Shown here piece after piece: positions 34,942 to 37,224 of a stretch of 37,224 bases of DNA. Below the pieces are notes generated by a model, which worked only from the letters and a program-made list of their open reading frames with translations, did no database searches and was not told the DNA's origin. Within the stretch, counting starts at the first letter, position 1, and every line of letters starts with the position of its first letter. The DNA comes from an uncultured Kiritimatiellota bacterium (GTDB taxonomy: Bacteria; Verrucomicrobiota; Kiritimatiellia; RFP12; UBA1067): assembly GCA_934654805.1 (NCBI GenBank), contig CAKUGW010000015.1, positions 1 through 37,224 of the forward strand, written 5' to 3'. Made by a program: the position numbers and the translations under genes.

Positions 34942-35775
34942 TTACGCGCCGAGCTGCATGCGGCAGAAGCGCTTCACCGTGACCGGCGCGCCGATCTCCT
35001 TGCCGACGTTGTCGAGGTACTTCTCGACCGTGATCTCGCCGTCGGCGACGTAGTCCTGCTTCAGGAGGCAGATCTGGCTGCAGAACTTCGCGGCCATGCC
35101 CTTCTTGATGCCGACCAGCGCCTGCTCCGGCGGCAGCTTGCCCTTCTGCTCCTTGAGCGCGTTGAGCTTGATCTCGAGCTCCGCGTCGATCTCGGCCTGC
35201 GGGACGTCCTCGGGCTTCAGGTACTTCGGCGCGTTCGCCGCGATGTGGAGGCACACCATGTGCGCCGCCTCGTCCAGCTTCTCGCCCGGCTTGTCGCAGC
35301 CCAGCTCCACGAGGACGCCGATCTTGCCGCCCATGTGGATGTAGCCCGACAGGCAGCCCGCGCCTTCGAGCGCGAAGCGCTCGCTGCGGCGGATCTTCAC
35401 GTTCTCGCCCGTCTTGGTGAGGAGCATCTTGTAGTCGTCGGACAGCGTCGCCTCGATGTCCTTGCCGTCGAGCGCGACCTTCGCCGCCTCGTCGACGAAC
35501 TTGACGAACGCCTCCGTCTTCGCGACGAAGTCGGTCTCGCAGTTCACTTCCGCAAGCGCCATCGACTTCTTGTCCGCCGAGACGGCGAGGGCGACAATGC
35601 CCTGCTTCGACTCCTTGTCGACGCGCTTGGCGGCGACGGCGAGACCCTTCTCGCGCAGGTACTTGACCGCCTCGTCCATGTTGCCGTCGGTGGCCTTGAG
35701 CGCTTCCTTGCACGCGCCCATGCCGGCCGCCGTGGCTTCGCGAAGCTGCTTGATCATGTCAATCGTGATGTTCAT
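34942..35775 (-). CDS. tsf: Translation elongation factor Ts, 277 aa
   Basis: Guanine-nucleotide exchange factor for EF-Tu. The N-terminal UBA-like region MIKQLREATAAGMGACKEAL and the core NCETDFVAKTEAFV are the standard EF-Ts signatures, with DGKDIEATLSD and the dimer region thereafter. Length matches the family. It follows rpsB after 149 nt, the usual gene order, and ends in a strong terminator. No Shine-Dalgarno is visible: the leader is pyrimidine-rich and made of an 8-bp tandem array. Confidence 0.97.
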   Translation of the reverse strand: MNITIDMIKQLREATAAGMGACKEALKATDGNMDEAVKYLREKGLAVAAKRVDKESKQGIVALAVSADKKSMALAEVNCETDFVAKTEAFVKFVDEAAKVALDGKDIEATLSDDYKMLLTKTGENVKIRRSERFALEGAGCLSGYIHMGGKIGVLVELGCDKPGEKLDEAAHMVCLHIAANAPKYLKPEDVPQAEIDAELEIKLNALKEQKGKLPPEQALVGIKKGMAAKFCSQICLLKQDYVADGEITVEKYLDNVGKEIGAPVTVKRFCRMQLGA

Positions 35776-35828
35776 AGTCTGAAAAGCTGTAAGGTTGAAA
35801 AGTTGTGAGGTTGAGAGGTTGAATGCAA
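35776..35828. repeat. 8-bp tandem array in the rpsB-tsf gap
   Basis: Six successive octamers from 35781 (GAAAAGCT, GTAAGGTT, GAAAAGTT, GTGAGGTT, GAGAGGTT, GAATGCAA) follow the consensus GDRARGTT. On the coding strand the array is the C/T-rich stretch ending 5 nt before the tsf start codon. The rest of the 149-nt gap (35829-35924) shows GC-rich weak hairpins only. Confidence 0.75.
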
Positions 35829-35924
35829 CGGCCTTTGTCGTTCCGCCCGCGGCCCTCTGTCATGGCCCTTCCGATGACGGCCGAGCGGCGCGGCGAGGAA
35901 GCGCGCGCCGCCCTGCCGAATCGC

Positions 35925-36974
35925 TTAGGCCTGGGCCGGGGCTTCGGCGGCGGGGGCTTCGGCCGGCGCCGCAGCCGGCGCGGCGGCCTGGGCCTCGACG
36001 GCGGCCTGGGCCTCGGCGACCTTGGCCTGGCGCTTCGCGGCGAGGTCGGCCCTCGCCTTGATCTCGGCGGCCTCCTTCGCGGCGCGCGCGGCGGCCTTCA
36101 CGTTCGCGGCGACGACGCCCTTCTTCGCGGCCGGACGCTTCGCGCCGGAGCCCGGGCGCGACGCCGTGATCTTCGCCTTGCGCTCGGCGCGCGCGGCCTT
36201 CTCGGACGCCTCGCGCTCGCGGCGCTCGGCCTCGCGCTTCGCGTTCGCCTCGGCGGCCTTCGCGCCGTATTCCGTGTTCGCCTCCTTGATCACCTTCACG
36301 ATGCCGTTCAGGATCAGCTCGATGCCGCGCACGGAATCGTCGTTGCCGGGGATGACGTAGTCGATCGGCTCCGGGTCGGCGTTCGTGTCGACGATCGCGA
36401 CGACCGGGATGTGCAGGCGGACGGCCTCCTTGACGGCGTTCGCCTCCTTCACGCAGTCGACGATGAAGACGGCGCCGGGCTGCTCGGCCATGTCGGCCAC
36501 GCCCGTCAGGTTCGTCTCGAGCTTCGTGAGCTCGCGGCGGAGCATCGAGTTCTCCTGCTTGTGCTCGGACAGCTCGCCGCCGTTCGCCTTCGCCGTGGCC
36601 TGCAGCTGGCGCATGCGCTTGACGCTCGAGCGGAGGGTCTTCGCGTTCGTGAGCGTGCCGCCGAGCCAGCGCTCGGTCACGTAGAACTGCTCGGCGCTCG
36701 CGGCGGCCTCCTTCACCATCTCGGCGACCTGCTTCTTCGTCGCGACGAAGAGGATCTTCTTGCCGGAGAGGATGACGTCCTTCACGAACTGGGCGGCCTC
36801 GTCAAGGAGCTCGACGGACTGCTGGAGGTCGATGATGTGAATCCCGTTGCGCTTGTCGAAGATGTAGCCTTTCATCTTCGGATTCCACCGCTTCGTCTGG
36901 TGACCGAAGTGGAGGCCCGCGTCAAACATGTCTTTGAGGGTGACGCCCGTGAGGGCGGAGGTCGGCATTTCCAT
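35925..36974 (-). CDS. rpsB: Ribosomal protein S2 with long C-terminal extension, 349 aa
   Basis: Small-subunit ribosomal protein S2. Residues 1 to about 235 are the conserved body: LFDAGLHFGHQTKRWNPKM, YIFDKRNGIHIIDLQQS, WLGGTLTN, and IPVVAIVDTNADPEPIDYVIPGNDDS. The last 110 or so residues are a low-complexity Ala/Lys/Arg then Ala/Pro/Glu extension absent from E. coli S2 (241 aa). The start at 36972-36974 has GAAAGGAAA about 6 nt upstream. The gene has its own promoter and a structured 5' leader of about 100 nt. Confidence 0.97.
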   Translation of the reverse strand: MEMPTSALTGVTLKDMFDAGLHFGHQTKRWNPKMKGYIFDKRNGIHIIDLQQSVELLDEAAQFVKDVILSGKKILFVATKKQVAEMVKEAAASAEQFYVTERWLGGTLTNAKTLRSSVKRMRQLQATAKANGGELSEHKQENSMLRRELTKLETNLTGVADMAEQPGAVFIVDCVKEANAVKEAVRLHIPVVAIVDTNADPEPIDYVIPGNDDSVRGIELILNGIVKVIKEANTEYGAKAAEANAKREAERREREASEKAARAERKAKITASRPGSGAKRPAAKKGVVAANVKAAARAAKEAAEIKARADLAAKRQAKVAEAQAAVEAQAAAPAAAPAEAPAAEAPAQA

Positions 36975-37043
36975 TTTTTGTTTCCTTTCGAACTTGAGTG
37001 TTATCGTTCAATCCGCTTTGACCGTGGGATGGAGACCTCGGTT

Positions 37044-37077
37044 CATTCGCTTCAACCCGCCCACCGTGGGCGAATGA
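37044..37077 (-). promoter_or_regulatory. Structured 5' leader of rpsB
   Basis: The predicted transcript starts near 37077 and at once enters a hairpin region: CATTCGC (37070-37076) can pair with GCGAATG (37044-37050), and CGCCCA/TGGGCG (37067-37072 with 37058-37063) forms an inner 6-bp stem. They share three bases (37070-37072), so the last pairs compete. It may be a site for S2 autoregulation or mRNA stability. Confidence 0.5.
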
Positions 37078-37083
37078 GCGCGT

Positions 37084-37092
37084 AGTATACCA
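37084..37092 (-). promoter_or_regulatory. Extended -10 promoter of rpsB-tsf
   Basis: TGGTATACT preceded by a T-run (TTTTTGG), the same block as at nadK and the GH5-like gene. It gives a leader of about 100 nt before the rpsB ATG. Confidence 0.7.
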
Positions 37093-37224
37093 AAAACGCC
37101 CGCCGCCGCGCAAGTGGGGTCGCGGCGCTCATGTGCCGTTTGCCCCGGCTGCCGCTTCCAGAGGTAAAGTTGATTTCGTTGATGGTTTACCCCCTGTAAA
37201 GATTGGCTGTTGTTGAAGGATGGA
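37093..37224. other. Non-coding right edge
   Basis: No gene is visible. The last 70 bases are relatively AT-rich, with an imperfect palindrome GGTAAA (37163-37168) and TTTACC (37186-37191). This could belong to the promoter region of a gene beyond the window. Confidence 0.4.

Noticed and set aside
33149..35713. 854-aa minus-strand frame appearing to fuse tsf, nadK and the nucleoside kinase
   Set aside because: Only the last 308 residues match a protein family; the rest is shifted-frame tsf/nadK sequence. The ATGA start at 34075 fits the true gene.
37163..37191. Palindrome GGTAAA...TTTACC as an operator
   Set aside because: Only six base pairs in an AT-richer stretch at the window edge, with no gene in view to regulate.

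Overview
The window is a GC-rich bacterial segment in which every gene I can support, 24 in all, lies on the minus strand. Transcription therefore runs from the right end (rpsB) to the left end. Two features suggest an uncultured Kiritimatiellota/Verrucomicrobiota-type bacterium, probably a polysaccharide degrader. One is a run of large secreted glycoside hydrolases with no SusC/SusD pair. The other is a secreted beta-rich protein with passenger-type repeats and two LamG-like domains. This placement is inference from gene content and style, not from a marker-gene tree.

Layout in transcription order. (1) Housekeeping block, about 37.1 to 20.9 kb: rpsB and tsf, ending in a strong hairpin terminator that abuts the next promoter; nadK, a uridine-kinase-like gene and an orphan response regulator, tightly coupled; lysS; a CorA-type transporter; type III glutamine synthetase behind a near-perfect sigma-54 promoter; an orphan LolD-like ATPase; a phosphohexomutase, TPR lipoprotein and U32-like gene overlapping one another; and a ClpB with no N-terminal domain. 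(2) Regulator block, about 20.9 to 17.0 kb: a DnaQ-type exonuclease coupled to a XylR-type (periplasmic-binding-fold plus AraC) regulator, then an AAA-ATPase-like/PD-(D/E)XK protein. (3) Secreted carbohydrate block, 16.5 to 0.1 kb: a GH5-like enzyme whose start region carries a poly-C tract that currently breaks the frame; a LamG/passenger-repeat protein; a second GH-A-clan protein; GH2; GH78; GH43; a truncated SGNH chimera; and a third GH-A-clan protein.

The carbohydrate block looks like one polysaccharide-degradation operon. GH78 (rhamnosidase), GH43 (galactanase-like) and GH2 together point to a rhamnose- and galactose-containing plant glycan such as rhamnogalacturonan or arabinogalactan; the substrate is inference. 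Its promoter carries two direct repeats spaced 23 bp, abutting the -35 region. This is the geometry expected for an AraC-family regulator, and the XylR-type gene just upstream is the natural candidate.

Two sequence-wide patterns stand out. Seven promoters share an extended -10 (TG-N-TATAMT), and at five genes it sits 7 or 11 nt before the start codon, implying leaderless or nearly leaderless mRNAs. Other genes instead have A-rich Shine-Dalgarno sites. Four intergenic regions hold short tandem arrays with 8 or 14 bp periods, each of a different sequence.
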